Shown in pieces: positions 1-6,698 of a stretch of DNA of 10,941 nt. Every line of letters starts with the position of its first letter. Position 1 is the first letter of the stretch. Source of the stretch: Chlorobiota bacterium (GTDB lineage: Bacteria; Bacteroidota; Ignavibacteria; SZUA-365; JAADGX01); NCBI GenBank assembly GCA_013152135.1, contig JAADGX010000069.1, positions 1 to 10,941 of the forward strand, in the 5' to 3' direction. A program made the translations under genes and the position numbers. The notes below the pieces were generated by a model. That model saw only the letters and a list, made by a program, of their open reading frames with translations, was not told the origin of the DNA and did no database searches.

Positions 1-37
1 TGATGTATCTTCCACGTGAACGAGTTCTCTCAATTCA

Positions 38-45
38 TATCTTTG
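38..45 (+). promoter_or_regulatory. Possible Bacteroidota-type -7 promoter element
   Basis: TATCTTTG matches the TAnnTTTG -7 box described for Bacteroidota primary sigma factors. It lies 18 bases before the start at 64, which would give a very short leader that still includes the GGAGG. No convincing -33 TTG/TTTG box was seen at the expected spacing, so this is only a candidate. Confidence 0.25.
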
Positions 46-63
46 ACGGCCGTGGAGGATACC

Positions 64-681
64 ATGAAAAAAGCGTTCGTGCTGTTCAGCCTGTTGTGTT
101 TGTATTCCTCGTTCCCCGCGTTGGGACAGGACGCACCAAAGTCATCCCCGTGGGAACAAGACACGACAAAAGAAATCACCACCCATATAGGCTTGGGAGT
201 GAGTTTCTCGCCATTGAGCTTGTTTCCCAGCGGGTCTAACATCATCTCCCTCAACAAGTACCCGACACCGGCATTTTACATTCCCATGAAGGTGGGCGAG
301 TCTTTCAAAATCGAGCCGATGATCTGGTATACAAATGTATCAAAAGACAAAGACTACAAGGTCAGCACTACCATGTGGGCGTTCGGAGCGGGGTTTCTAT
401 ACCTGTTTCCCGCTAACAAAGAAGACAACAAAGTGGAGTTCAGCGTGGGGACGCGTTTCGCTGTCAACATGGTCAACGAGACAAGAACAGGCTCTTACCA
501 GGACTCAGATGATTCCTATACGGTTATTTCGATGGGGATTGTCAACGGCGCCGAGTATTACCTCACGCGGCAATTCAGCCTGGGCGGCGAGTTGATGCTC
601 TTTTATCAAAAGAACGACGACACTTCCATCTCGTTGGTCTCCTTTGGCACAGCGTTTTTCATACGCTGGTTTTTCAATTAG
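64..681 (+). CDS. Secreted outer-membrane beta-barrel-like protein, function unknown
   Basis: The product is a 205-residue exported protein of unknown function. The start at 64 is chosen because a GGAGG lies at 54-58, five bases upstream, and because it opens a classic signal peptide: Met-Lys-Lys, then a hydrophobic stretch (residues 4-20), then an ALGQ-type cleavage region around residues 20-23. The longer in-frame start at 16 would bury this signal. The mature part alternates polar and aromatic/hydrophobic residues, has glycine-rich turns and short Asp/Asn/Lys loops, and ends in the aromatic-rich stretch FFIRWFFN. This fits an eight-strand-type outer-membrane barrel in the periplasm/outer membrane. 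No specific family (OmpA, OmpW and so on) could be assigned by eye. It stands alone on the + strand and converges with ssrA. The barrel call is inferred from composition. Confidence 0.8.
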   Translation: MKKAFVLFSLLCLYSSFPALGQDAPKSSPWEQDTTKEITTHIGLGVSFSPLSLFPSGSNIISLNKYPTPAFYIPMKVGESFKIEPMIWYTNVSKDKDYKVSTTMWAFGAGFLYLFPANKEDNKVEFSVGTRFAVNMVNETRTGSYQDSDDSYTVISMGIVNGAEYYLTRQFSLGGELMLFYQKNDDTSISLVSFGTAFFIRWFFN

Positions 682-805
682 CCGTCGAATAGCGCAAATC
701 TCAATTTTCAAATCTACCCGCTTTGCGTTTTTTGCGGTTAGGTAACTCGTATAACCATGTGTCGTACAAGCGATTGGCCCCTGTCTCCTAAAGCGACGTC
801 CGCAT

Positions 806-839
806 AAAAAGAAAAGGCTCCGGCTGTTAAGCCGAAACC
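806..839 (-). terminator. Rho-independent terminator of ssrA
   Basis: On the - strand a 10-bp stem (arms 839-830 and 825-816, with two G-U pairs) closes a 4-base loop and is followed at once by TTTTCTTTTT (815-806). It begins 12 bases after the CCA end of the tmRNA. This is a textbook intrinsic terminator. Read on the + strand the same hairpin has only a weak T run, so it may slow but probably does not fully stop transcription from the barrel gene. Confidence 0.88.
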
Positions 840-850
840 TTTGCGAAGGC

Positions 851-1211
851 TGGTGGAGGTGGGGGGAATCGAACCCCCGTCCGAAGAGCGAACCCTGGAA
901 CCAGGCTACGTGCGTAGTCGATCTATTGGGTTTCGCCTTCCGGGACTCCGATCGACAGGATTCCCGGTCGGCTATTCCGGAGAATAATCTCGGTCACCTC
1001 CCCGGAAACTTGGCGACCCAGCCCGTGTTTGCGGCGTCTCTCTGCTCCTCCACGGGCAAAACAGCAGGAGACGGACTGCTTAATTAATTAAGCAGCCAGT
1101 GCGTAATTATAGTCGGCAGTTGTAATGCCTTTCCGCGGGATTATCGTGCTCGCGGACCGCACGGCACGCGTTTCCAAGCATCCTTCTCTTCGTCGAAGCC
1201 AATGCACCCCC
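851..1211 (-). ncRNA. ssrA: Transfer-messenger RNA (tmRNA, ssrA), one-piece type
   Basis: This is the trans-translation RNA that rescues stalled ribosomes and tags the nascent peptide; it works with SmpB. The 5' end GGGGGTG (1211-1205) pairs with CACCTCC near the 3' end, giving the tRNA-like acceptor stem. The third pair is G-U, the alanine identity element. Downstream of it are the conserved TTCGACG and, at the 3' end, a T-arm with GGGGG/CCCCC stem and TTCGATT loop, followed by an encoded CCA (853-851). The tag reading frame starts at GCC 1117 and reads ADYNYALAA, then TAA at 1090-1088. The stop lies in a perfect 20-bp palindrome (helix after the tag). Length is about 361 nt, normal for one-piece tmRNA. 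It follows the LOG gene on the same strand but has its own promoter and terminator. Confidence 0.95.
1088..1117 (-). other. tmRNA tag-peptide reading frame (ADYNYALAA-stop)
   Basis: Codons GCC GAC TAT AAT TAC GCA CTG GCT GCT TAA encode the proteolysis tag added to stalled proteins. The YALAA end is the usual ClpXP-type degron. The resume codon GCC is inferred from alignment to known tags (Chlorobium-like A-D-x-Y pattern); it was not tested. Confidence 0.85.
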
Positions 1212-1219
1212 AGGACACT

Positions 1220-1237
1220 TTGTACTGTTACGTACAA
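1220..1237. repeat. Inverted repeat TTGTAC-N6-GTACAA in the ssrA leader
   Basis: Two perfect 6-bp arms separated by 6 bases lie between the proposed ssrA start of transcription and the mature 5' end. It could be a hairpin in the precursor RNA that guides processing, or a dyad operator. The arms are short enough that chance cannot be excluded. Confidence 0.5.
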
Positions 1238-1245
1238 TCATGAAT

Positions 1246-1274
1246 AATATACTTTCATGAACGAGGGAATACAA
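1246..1274 (-). promoter_or_regulatory. Sigma70-like promoter of ssrA
   Basis: On the - strand TTGTAT (1274-1269) and TATATT (1251-1246) are separated by 17 bases, close to TTGACA-N17-TATAAT. Transcription would start near 1239, giving a leader of about 27 nt before the mature tmRNA 5' end at 1211. RNase P processing, as in other tmRNAs, would remove it. The leader contains the inverted repeat listed at 1220-1237. Confidence 0.6.
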
Positions 1275-1376
1275 GGCGGAAAAGGTGGAATAGGCGAACT
1301 GATGAATTATACCAGGGAACGTGTATGAAATCTCAGGTGCTCGTCCCACGATCAATCGAGAACGATGTAACGATCT

Positions 1377-2216
1377 TCATCCCCGAATCAGGTACTCATC
1401 TTCAAGACTTGTTTTAAGGTATGAAAACGCCTGTGATGGCGAGTCGCATAGTTTGAACAGATCGAGGTCGCTTTTGCTGATGACGCCGAATTCCACCAGT
1501 TTATCAAAATTCAAGACCTCATTCCAGAATTCCTTTCCATACAAAATCACGAAAATTTTCTTCCGCAGTTTCTGCGTCTGAATCAACGTCAGGACTTCGA
1601 AGAGCTCATCCAGCGTCCCGAACCCCCCGGGGAATACCACGGCTGCTTTCGAAAGGTACACGAACCAGAACTTTCGCATGAAAAAATAATGAAACTCGAA
1701 GTTCAGCTCCGGCGGAATGTACGGATTGGAATCCTGTTCGAACGGCAGGCTGATATTCAATCCTATGGAACGACCACCCGCCTGCTGCGCTCCCCTGTTC
1801 GCCGCCTCCATGATGCCCGGACCACCGCCTGACATGATCATCATACGCTGCGGATCGGAAATACTCAAACTCCACTCCGTCAACAGGCGCGCAAGCTCCA
1901 CGGCCTCATCATAGTAATGAGCCATGGTGAGATGCGTTTCCGCGCGTTTCAAAAGTTCGAGCTGCCCCGGCGTCGGGTCCTTTGGTTTGCGGGCGTTGAT
2001 ACCAGCCAGCACTTCTTCCTTTTCCTTGTTGGCATCCTCGGTGGATTTCAATCGCGCCGATCCAAAAAACACGATCGTATCCCTCACCTGCTGTTGGCGC
2101 AGGCGACGCAAGGGCTCAAGATATTCCGCCAGCAGTCGAATGACACGGGCATCCGGGCTGTTCAGGAATTCCAGGTTCTTGTATGCTTTCACTCCGAGGT
2201 GTGGGTATTCACTCAT
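1377..2216 (-). CDS. LOG-family nucleotide 5'-monophosphate phosphoribohydrolase-like protein (TIGR00730 type)
   Basis: The 279-residue product has both signatures of the LOG family (often labelled 'lysine decarboxylase' by mistake): SGGGPGIMEAAN at 129-140 and PGGFGTLDE at 196-204. The arginine/lysine pair at 181-182 precedes the second motif, as in family members. LOG enzymes bind a nucleoside monophosphate in a Rossmann-like fold and release ribose 5-phosphate from the base. In bacteria this is cytokinin-nucleotide activation or nucleotide salvage/turnover. The protein is longer than the usual 180-200 residues: it has about 45 extra N-terminal residues before the first strand (IVFFGSAR, 48-55) and a charged insert at about 57-100. 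It starts 12 bases after the SDR gene stops, with a weak AGAGAAG ribosome site, so the two genes are probably cotranscribed. The exact substrate is unknown. Confidence 0.9.
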   Translation of the reverse strand: MSEYPHLGVKAYKNLEFLNSPDARVIRLLAEYLEPLRRLRQQQVRDTIVFFGSARLKSTEDANKEKEEVLAGINARKPKDPTPGQLELLKRAETHLTMAHYYDEAVELARLLTEWSLSISDPQRMMIMSGGGPGIMEAANRGAQQAGGRSIGLNISLPFEQDSNPYIPPELNFEFHYFFMRKFWFVYLSKAAVVFPGGFGTLDELFEVLTLIQTQKLRKKIFVILYGKEFWNEVLNFDKLVEFGVISKSDLDLFKLCDSPSQAFSYLKTSLEDEYLIRG

Positions 2217-2228
2217 GGTATCGCTTCT

Positions 2229-2957
2229 CTACTTTATGTCAATGATTCCACCGTCCACCGGTAAAACGTGACCCGTAAGGTAACACGCATCCTCGGCAAG
2301 ATACAAGACCGCCTTGACGATATCATCAGGGAGGCCGTGACGGCGGAGAGGGATTCGTTCCGGAGAGAGTTCTTTCCGTACCGGCTCACCCGGTACGACA
2401 ATGACGCCGGGAGCGACGGCGTTGACCCGGATGTCCGGCGCCAGGGTCTTCGCCAGCGCGCGTGTCAGCATAACCAGGCCTGCCTTGCTGATATTGTACG
2501 GGATATGATTCGTCCACGTCTGGTACGCCCCCGCCGAGGCAATATTTATGATGGAGGATCCGCGGGCGTTGCGAAGTAAGGGTAACAGTTGCTGCGACAG
2601 GAAAAACGCGCTTCGGACATTTACGTTGATAGCGTGGTCGAAGATCTCCGGCGTTACCTGTTCAAACGCGGCGCTCGGAAAGACACCGGCGTTGTTGACC
2701 AGCAGGTGGAGGTACTCGGTGAATTCCCGTACTGCTCCCACCACCGTGGCGATGCCATCCATTGTCGCCAGGTCCGCCCGCACCAGGACGACGTTGCGCT
2801 TTCTCTTGCGAATCTGCCGCGCGGTCTCCTCTGCTTCCGCTTTTGCGCGATGATAATGAACCACGCAGTCATAGCCATTTTCAGCAAGGCCGCAGGCGAT
2901 ATGTCTTCCCAGGCGGTGCCCCGCACCGGTTACCAGCGCAACTTTCGCCGCGCTCAC
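2229..2957 (-). CDS. Short-chain dehydrogenase/reductase, pteridine-reductase (PTR1/FolM)-like
   Basis: The 242-residue classical SDR reduces or oxidises a small substrate with NAD(P)H. The cofactor loop is TGAGHRLG (10-17), where R before L-G recalls pteridine reductases, as does the VVHYHR segment (32-37). Other motifs are NNAG (88-91), catalytic Ser141, Tyr154 and Lys158 (YNISK), and a C-terminal TGHVLPVDGG (228-237). PTR1 proper has Asp in place of the catalytic Ser, so this protein is not a strict PTR1, and dihydropteridine or dihydrofolate reduction is only a suggestion. The start is GTG at 2957: the purine-rich GGGAGGAGG at 2969-2961 sits just upstream, and the protein then begins directly at the Rossmann strand. 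An in-frame start at 3020 would translate through the repeat region and is rejected. Confidence 0.88.
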   Translation of the reverse strand: MSAAKVALVTGAGHRLGRHIACGLAENGYDCVVHYHRAKAEAEETARQIRKRKRNVVLVRADLATMDGIATVVGAVREFTEYLHLLVNNAGVFPSAAFEQVTPEIFDHAINVNVRSAFFLSQQLLPLLRNARGSSIINIASAGAYQTWTNHIPYNISKAGLVMLTRALAKTLAPDIRVNAVAPGVIVVPGEPVRKELSPERIPLRRHGLPDDIVKAVLYLAEDACYLTGHVLPVDGGIIDIK

Positions 2958-2960
2958 TTT

Positions 2961-2969
2961 CCTCCTCCC
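2961..2969 (-). promoter_or_regulatory. Strong ribosome binding site fixing the GTG start of the SDR gene
   Basis: GGGAGGAGG on the - strand is followed by AAA and GTG (2957-2955). The GGGAGG part has a 6-base spacing to GTG. It decides the start codon against the longer reading frame. Confidence 0.75.
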
Positions 2970-2994
2970 GTTTCGTCGTTTATCCCCCGTAGCC

Positions 2995-3053
2995 CTGAGC
3001 GGAGTCGAAGGGCGAACCACCTATCACCCCGTACTGAGCGCAGTCGAAGGGCG
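2995..3053. repeat. Two copies of the CTGAGCGNAGTCGAAGGGCG intergenic repeat, 39-bp period
   Basis: Copies lie at 2995-3014 and 3034-3053 in the same orientation and differ only at one core position (G or C). The first is bounded by GCCCT/AGGGC arms, so a hairpin is possible. The bases after each copy are also partly alike (GCG..CC..C.ATCACC), so the pair looks like two degenerate 39-bp tandem units. From memory, this core recurs in intergenic DNA of many Bacteroidota and neighbouring phyla. It lies in the 203-bp gap between pyrD and the SDR gene, where no gene is supported. Confidence 0.8.
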
Positions 3054-3078
3054 GGCCGACCATCACCTAATCCTGCGC

Positions 3079-3096
3079 AAAATCTCCTCGAAGGAG
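3079..3096 (-). terminator. Weak hairpin terminator candidate after pyrD
   Basis: On the - strand CTCCT-TCG-AGGAG (3096-3084) is a perfect 5-bp stem with a tight loop, followed by ATTTTG. It lies about 65 bases after the pyrD stop. The stem and T run are short, so termination may be partial. Confidence 0.35.
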
Positions 3097-3160
3097 TCTC
3101 TTCAAAACGGTAAACGGTATTCCACGTATCGGTCTGGAGAGTGTTCATGCGCGCGGCGAA

Positions 3161-4120
3161 TCAGTCATGGCCTTTGGATGAGGACTTCATGATTCCCGGT
3201 GCGGAAGCACCTTCCGGCAAAACCATGGCGCCGACCAGTTCGTCAAGACTATCGAGACCTGTCTTTCTTGCATACTCCTCCATACCACGGGTGATTTTCA
3301 CTCCCGTATCCGGGTCGATAAAATTCATGGTTCCAACCTGTACGGCAGACGCCCCGGCCAGAAGAAATTCCACGGCATCTTCCCACGAAGCAATGCCCCC
3401 GATACCTATGACGGGAATACTCACCACTTGCGACGCTTCGAAGACCTTGGCAAGGGCAACCGGCTTGATGGCGGGTCCGCTCAATCCACCGGTCACCGTG
3501 GAGAGTTTCGGCTTCCGGGTGTAGATGTTGATGGACATACCAACAAGCGTATTGATCATCGAAACCGCGTCCGCTCCTTCCTCCTGGCAGGCGAGGGCGA
3601 ATTCCGAAATACGCGTCACGTTGGGTGTGAGTTTGATGATCAGCGGGCGGCGCGTGTGCGGACGCAGGGCGCGCACGACCTCCGCCGTGGCTGAGCAACT
3701 GGTTCCGAACTGCAATCCCCCATCTTTCACGTTGGGACACGAGACGTTTATCTCGTACGCGTCGATGCCCGGTTCATCCTCCATCCTCTTCATCACTTCG
3801 AGATACTCGTTCACCGAGCTTGCGGCGATGTTGGCAATGATCGCCGTATCGAGCTCGCGCAAGGGCGGCATTTTCTCGCGCAGGAACGCTTCCACACCCA
3901 CGTTGGCAAGACCGATGGAATTCAGCATACCCGACGCCGTTTCCGCTATACGGCTGGGGGGATTCCCGGCCCGCGGCTCCAGGCTCACCGACTTGGTAAC
4001 GATACCGCCCAAGGTCACGTCGGTGAACGTCGCCGCTTCCGTGCCGTACCCGAACGTACCCGAAGCGACGAGAACGCGGTTCTTGAGATGCAGCGAGCCG
4101 ATGTCAAGCGATGTTTTCAT
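3161..4120 (-). CDS. pyrD: Dihydroorotate dehydrogenase, class 1B catalytic subunit (PyrD/PyrDB)
   Basis: This 319-residue FMN enzyme oxidises dihydroorotate to orotate, step four of pyrimidine synthesis, in the cytoplasm. Class 1B is shown by the catalytic cysteine in NVSCPN (125-130, Cys128), where class 2 has Ser. It is confirmed by the neighbouring PyrK, which passes electrons to NAD. Other family features are SGTFGYG (20-26), Lys43 in TKS, KLTPNVT (163-169), Asn190, and the FMN-phosphate sites GIGGI (239-243) and VGT (262-264). The length is about normal (300-310), with a short charged tail (SSSKGHD) beyond the barrel. The ATG at 4120 is preferred: AGAGG lies 5 bases upstream, and the ATG shares its A with the pyrK TGA stop (TGATG), which implies translational coupling. 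A GTG one codon earlier (4123) is possible. Confidence 0.95.
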   Translation of the reverse strand: MKTSLDIGSLHLKNRVLVASGTFGYGTEAATFTDVTLGGIVTKSVSLEPRAGNPPSRIAETASGMLNSIGLANVGVEAFLREKMPPLRELDTAIIANIAASSVNEYLEVMKRMEDEPGIDAYEINVSCPNVKDGGLQFGTSCSATAEVVRALRPHTRRPLIIKLTPNVTRISEFALACQEEGADAVSMINTLVGMSINIYTRKPKLSTVTGGLSGPAIKPVALAKVFEASQVVSIPVIGIGGIASWEDAVEFLLAGASAVQVGTMNFIDPDTGVKITRGMEEYARKTGLDSLDELVGAMVLPEGASAPGIMKSSSKGHD

Positions 4121-4899
4121 CACGGCCTCTTGAAGGTAATGTCTTCGGCGTTAAAGCACGGGCCGTCGGTACAGACGAGAGCATACGTGCGTTCCGCGTG
4201 GCGGTGTTCGACCGGGCATCCCTGGCATATTCCGAACCCGCACGCCATCTCCGATTCGAGGCTGAGTTCGCAGGGTATTCCCCTTCCCAGGGACCAGGAC
4301 TGAACTGCGGCGAGCATCGGCGTCGGACCGCAGGAGAATATCTTTGGTTTCGCAACCGAATGCGCGCCGAACCAATCATCCATGCAATCCACGACGGTAC
4401 CGTGAAAACCGGCCGTTCCGTCGTCGGTTGCAACCTGGAGGTTTACGAGATTATCGGATAAAACCATTTCCGCCGTCCGCGCGCCAAGGAACGTTACCAC
4501 CTTTTTTCCGTGATCAACCAGCCGACTGGTTAGGAACGGAAAAGGCGCCACACCGATGCCACCACCGACGAGGACCGCCGTTTCGTAATCGCCGTTAAAA
4601 CCGAAGGAATTGCCCAGGGGTCCCAGAATGTTTACCGTATCCCCCACCCTCTTTCGCGCAAGGATTCTCGTCCCTTTCCCGATAACGTAGTAAAGGAATT
4701 CACATTCATCACCGATCGGCCTCGATACGCTGTACGGCCTGCGCAACAACGGGTTGAGTGTATCGTTCACCCGCATCGTCACGAACTGCCCCGGTTCCAC
4801 TATCGCCGACAACTCGGGAAAATGTACGCGCAGGGCGTAGGTGTCCCTCGCCACTGGCTCGTTGCGAGTAATGGCGACTTCACGCTGAAATTTATTCAT
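4120..4899 (-). CDS. pyrK: Dihydroorotate dehydrogenase electron transfer subunit (PyrK)
   Basis: The 259-residue FAD/[2Fe-2S] subunit carries electrons from FMN in PyrD to NAD+, forming the PyrD2K2 complex. The FAD site RRPYSVS (53-59) is in the N-terminal ferredoxin-reductase-like barrel. The NAD-binding glycine loop GGGIGVAPF (112-120) follows, and CGPTPML (190-196) is the usual nucleotide-domain motif. The iron-sulfur cluster ligands are Cys220, Cys225, Cys228 and Cys243 (C-x4-C-x2-C-x14-C). Length is normal. Its ATG overlaps the TPR gene stop by four bases (ATGA), and its TGA overlaps pyrD, so all three are read as one coupled unit. The ribosome site is poor, which fits coupling. Confidence 0.95.
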   Translation of the reverse strand: MNKFQREVAITRNEPVARDTYALRVHFPELSAIVEPGQFVTMRVNDTLNPLLRRPYSVSRPIGDECEFLYYVIGKGTRILARKRVGDTVNILGPLGNSFGFNGDYETAVLVGGGIGVAPFPFLTSRLVDHGKKVVTFLGARTAEMVLSDNLVNLQVATDDGTAGFHGTVVDCMDDWFGAHSVAKPKIFSCGPTPMLAAVQSWSLGRGIPCELSLESEMACGFGICQGCPVEHRHAERTYALVCTDGPCFNAEDITFKRP

Positions 4900-6698
4900 G
4901 CCGTTAGCCTGTAGTCATGAAGAGAAACGGGAAGGCACGCACCCTGTCCGCCGGGTCCGCGTTCGGGAGTAGGTTCGCCACCACCCGGTTCCGGTGGCGG
5001 CTGGTCCTCCCGCAGGCCAGGTGGGGCGCCCGGATCACCTCCCGGCGGCATTTCACCCGGTGGCATTCCATCCGGCGGCATTTCACCCGGCGGGAATTCA
5101 CCCGGTGGGAATTCACCCGGTTCATTTTTTTCGCGCATGCGTTTCTTCTCTTCCAACTCCCGCATGATATCCCTGTAGCGATCGGGGTCCGTTTTTTTCA
5201 AATGTTCCAGCACGCGTGGATCGTTGATGTACTCCATTGGTGGATCGGCGGCAACACCGTTAAGATATTGCTGTATGATGGAATCCCGCAGGGCCTTCCG
5301 TTCGGCATACATGCCCTGTTTAAGTTGGAATTTTCGGATGGTCTCCACGACTTTCTTCGCCCGCTCCGCGCACGGCGACTTGGGATACTTCATGATCAAT
5401 TCCCTGTAAGCAGACAGGGCCCTGGCGGAGTCGCCCAGGTCCAATTCACAAGTCAAGCCGATGGCAAGGTGCGCGCGGGCGCATTCCTCGCTCATGGGAA
5501 ACCGTTCGATGAACCGCTGGAGTTCCTGGATCCCCCGTTCATATTCCCCGCGCTCAAGGTAAGAGGCGGCAAGGTCGTACTCCTTGCGGATCACCTCCGC
5601 GCTGTCCGGAGGAACAGGGAGATTTCGGTCCTTGAGAACCTGTCGCGCATATGGAGAATCCGGGAATCTCCTCAAAAGTTCATCTTCCCGGGCGATCGCT
5701 TCCTTCTCCTTGCCGAGGTCGCGGTCTATTTGCGCGAGGAAGTAGTAGCCTTGAGCGCGACGGGAAGTGCCCAGGCTGTCCTCCATGGCGAGCAAAAAGA
5801 AATACCGGGCGGAATCGAGCATTCCTACTTTATTGTACATGATGCCGCCCATGTTGAACCGAAGAAGAGCAAGTGCGTGTTTGAGTGAATCGACCGGTAC
5901 TTTGCTTAAATCAAGCCGCCGGTAGGCCGGCTGGTCCGCTTTCTTGTACACCTGCTGGCGAGTGAGATTCAGGTTTCCCGCGGCGACCGTCCTCGTTGGT
6001 TCGTCGATGCTGGTAATACCGGTATTTCTCCCGTGAGGGCGTCGTCGCGACCGCGCCATCTGCTTGCGACGCGCCATCAATTCATCCTCGGATGGACCTT
6101 CCTTCAATCTCTTTTCACGCTCCAGGCTGTCGGCAAGCGCCTGCAACGAGTCGCGAACAGCCAGGCTGTCCGGGTTCATCACGTAGAAGAGGAGTGTGTC
6201 CGTGTCGAATATCTTGTTTCGGAGTTTCCGGTATTCCTGGAGGTCCTTGGCGCGTTTACCGGCCAGCTTTGCGGTGGGCGAGGAAGCGTAGGCGAGTTTG
6301 GATTTTTCGTAATTGTCGGCGGCGTTATCGAGGTCTTTGTACACCGTTTCATAGATACGCCCGATCGCGTAAAACGCTTCAGCCGCTTCCGGCTTGTTTT
6401 TGTACGTCGAATCAATCATCGTGTACAATGCAAAAGCCTCGTCGATTTTCCCCTGGGCGGCCAGTCCGTGAGCAATCTCGATCTGGATTTCTCCCTGGTT
6501 GTCAAGATAATCCGGGTTGTCAAGCATGTCTTCGAGAACGGCCATGGATTCGCGAATGTCCCCGGTTTCACGTGCCAGACGCGCGTACTGGAGTTCGGCG
6601 GCAAGACGCAAGTCGTCATCCGGGTCGAGGTCGAGGACGCGGAGGTAAGCACGGGCGGCATCCTCCTTGTTTCCCAGGGATTCTTCGAGGCGAGCCAA
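4896..6698 (-). pseudogene. TPR lipoprotein, 3' part (codons 241-840 of the restored gene)
   Basis: This is the downstream part of a gene broken by the 11-bp duplication at 6718-6739. As it stands the reading frame gives 600 codons from a TTG at 6698, but the coding match runs upstream without a break into the duplication (frame reads SHARTQFQ just before), so TTG is probably not a natural start. The product has many TPR-like helical pairs, for example about 1-55, 70-120, 275-345 and 370-440, with a charged non-TPR linker at about 185-260. Residues 526-585 are Pro/Gly-rich, with PPGE(F/M)-type 5-residue repeats. The stop overlaps pyrK by four bases. TPR lipoproteins of this size in the Bacteroidota include the type IX secretion proteins SprE/PorW. 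Similarity to those is suggested by layout only. Confidence 0.75.
5041..5124. repeat. 15-bp tandem repeats coding PPGE(F/M)-type units
   Basis: Five 15-bp units (5041-5115), plus a partial sixth (5116-5124), follow the pattern CCCGG(C/T)GG(C/G)A(T/A)T(T/C)CA. Unit three begins with T. On the - strand they encode the Pro-Gly-Glu-Phe/Met repeats near the C-terminus of the TPR protein. Such in-frame units commonly vary in number between strains. Confidence 0.85.

Noticed and set aside
682..805. Hairpin CCGC...GCGG with a T-rich loop after the barrel gene
   Set aside because: The stem is only four bp and the T run lies in the loop rather than after the stem; the rest of the gap holds nothing I can name.
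1107..1355. - strand ORF of 82 codons
   Set aside because: It covers the ssrA promoter and the 5' half of the tmRNA, and is therefore not a protein gene.
2995..3053. CRISPR-like direct repeats
   Set aside because: Only two copies, with partly similar spacers and no cas genes; they match a known type of dispersed intergenic repeat.
2958..3148. Coding extension of the SDR gene or a separate 64-codon ORF across the repeats
   Set aside because: The sequence is intergenic repeat; the strong ribosome site fixes the SDR start at GTG 2957.
4917..5888. Long + strand ORF of 323 codons opposite the TPR gene
   Set aside because: It mirrors the real - strand frame, has no family features and no ribosome site; composition follows the antisense of the TPR and Pro-rich codons.
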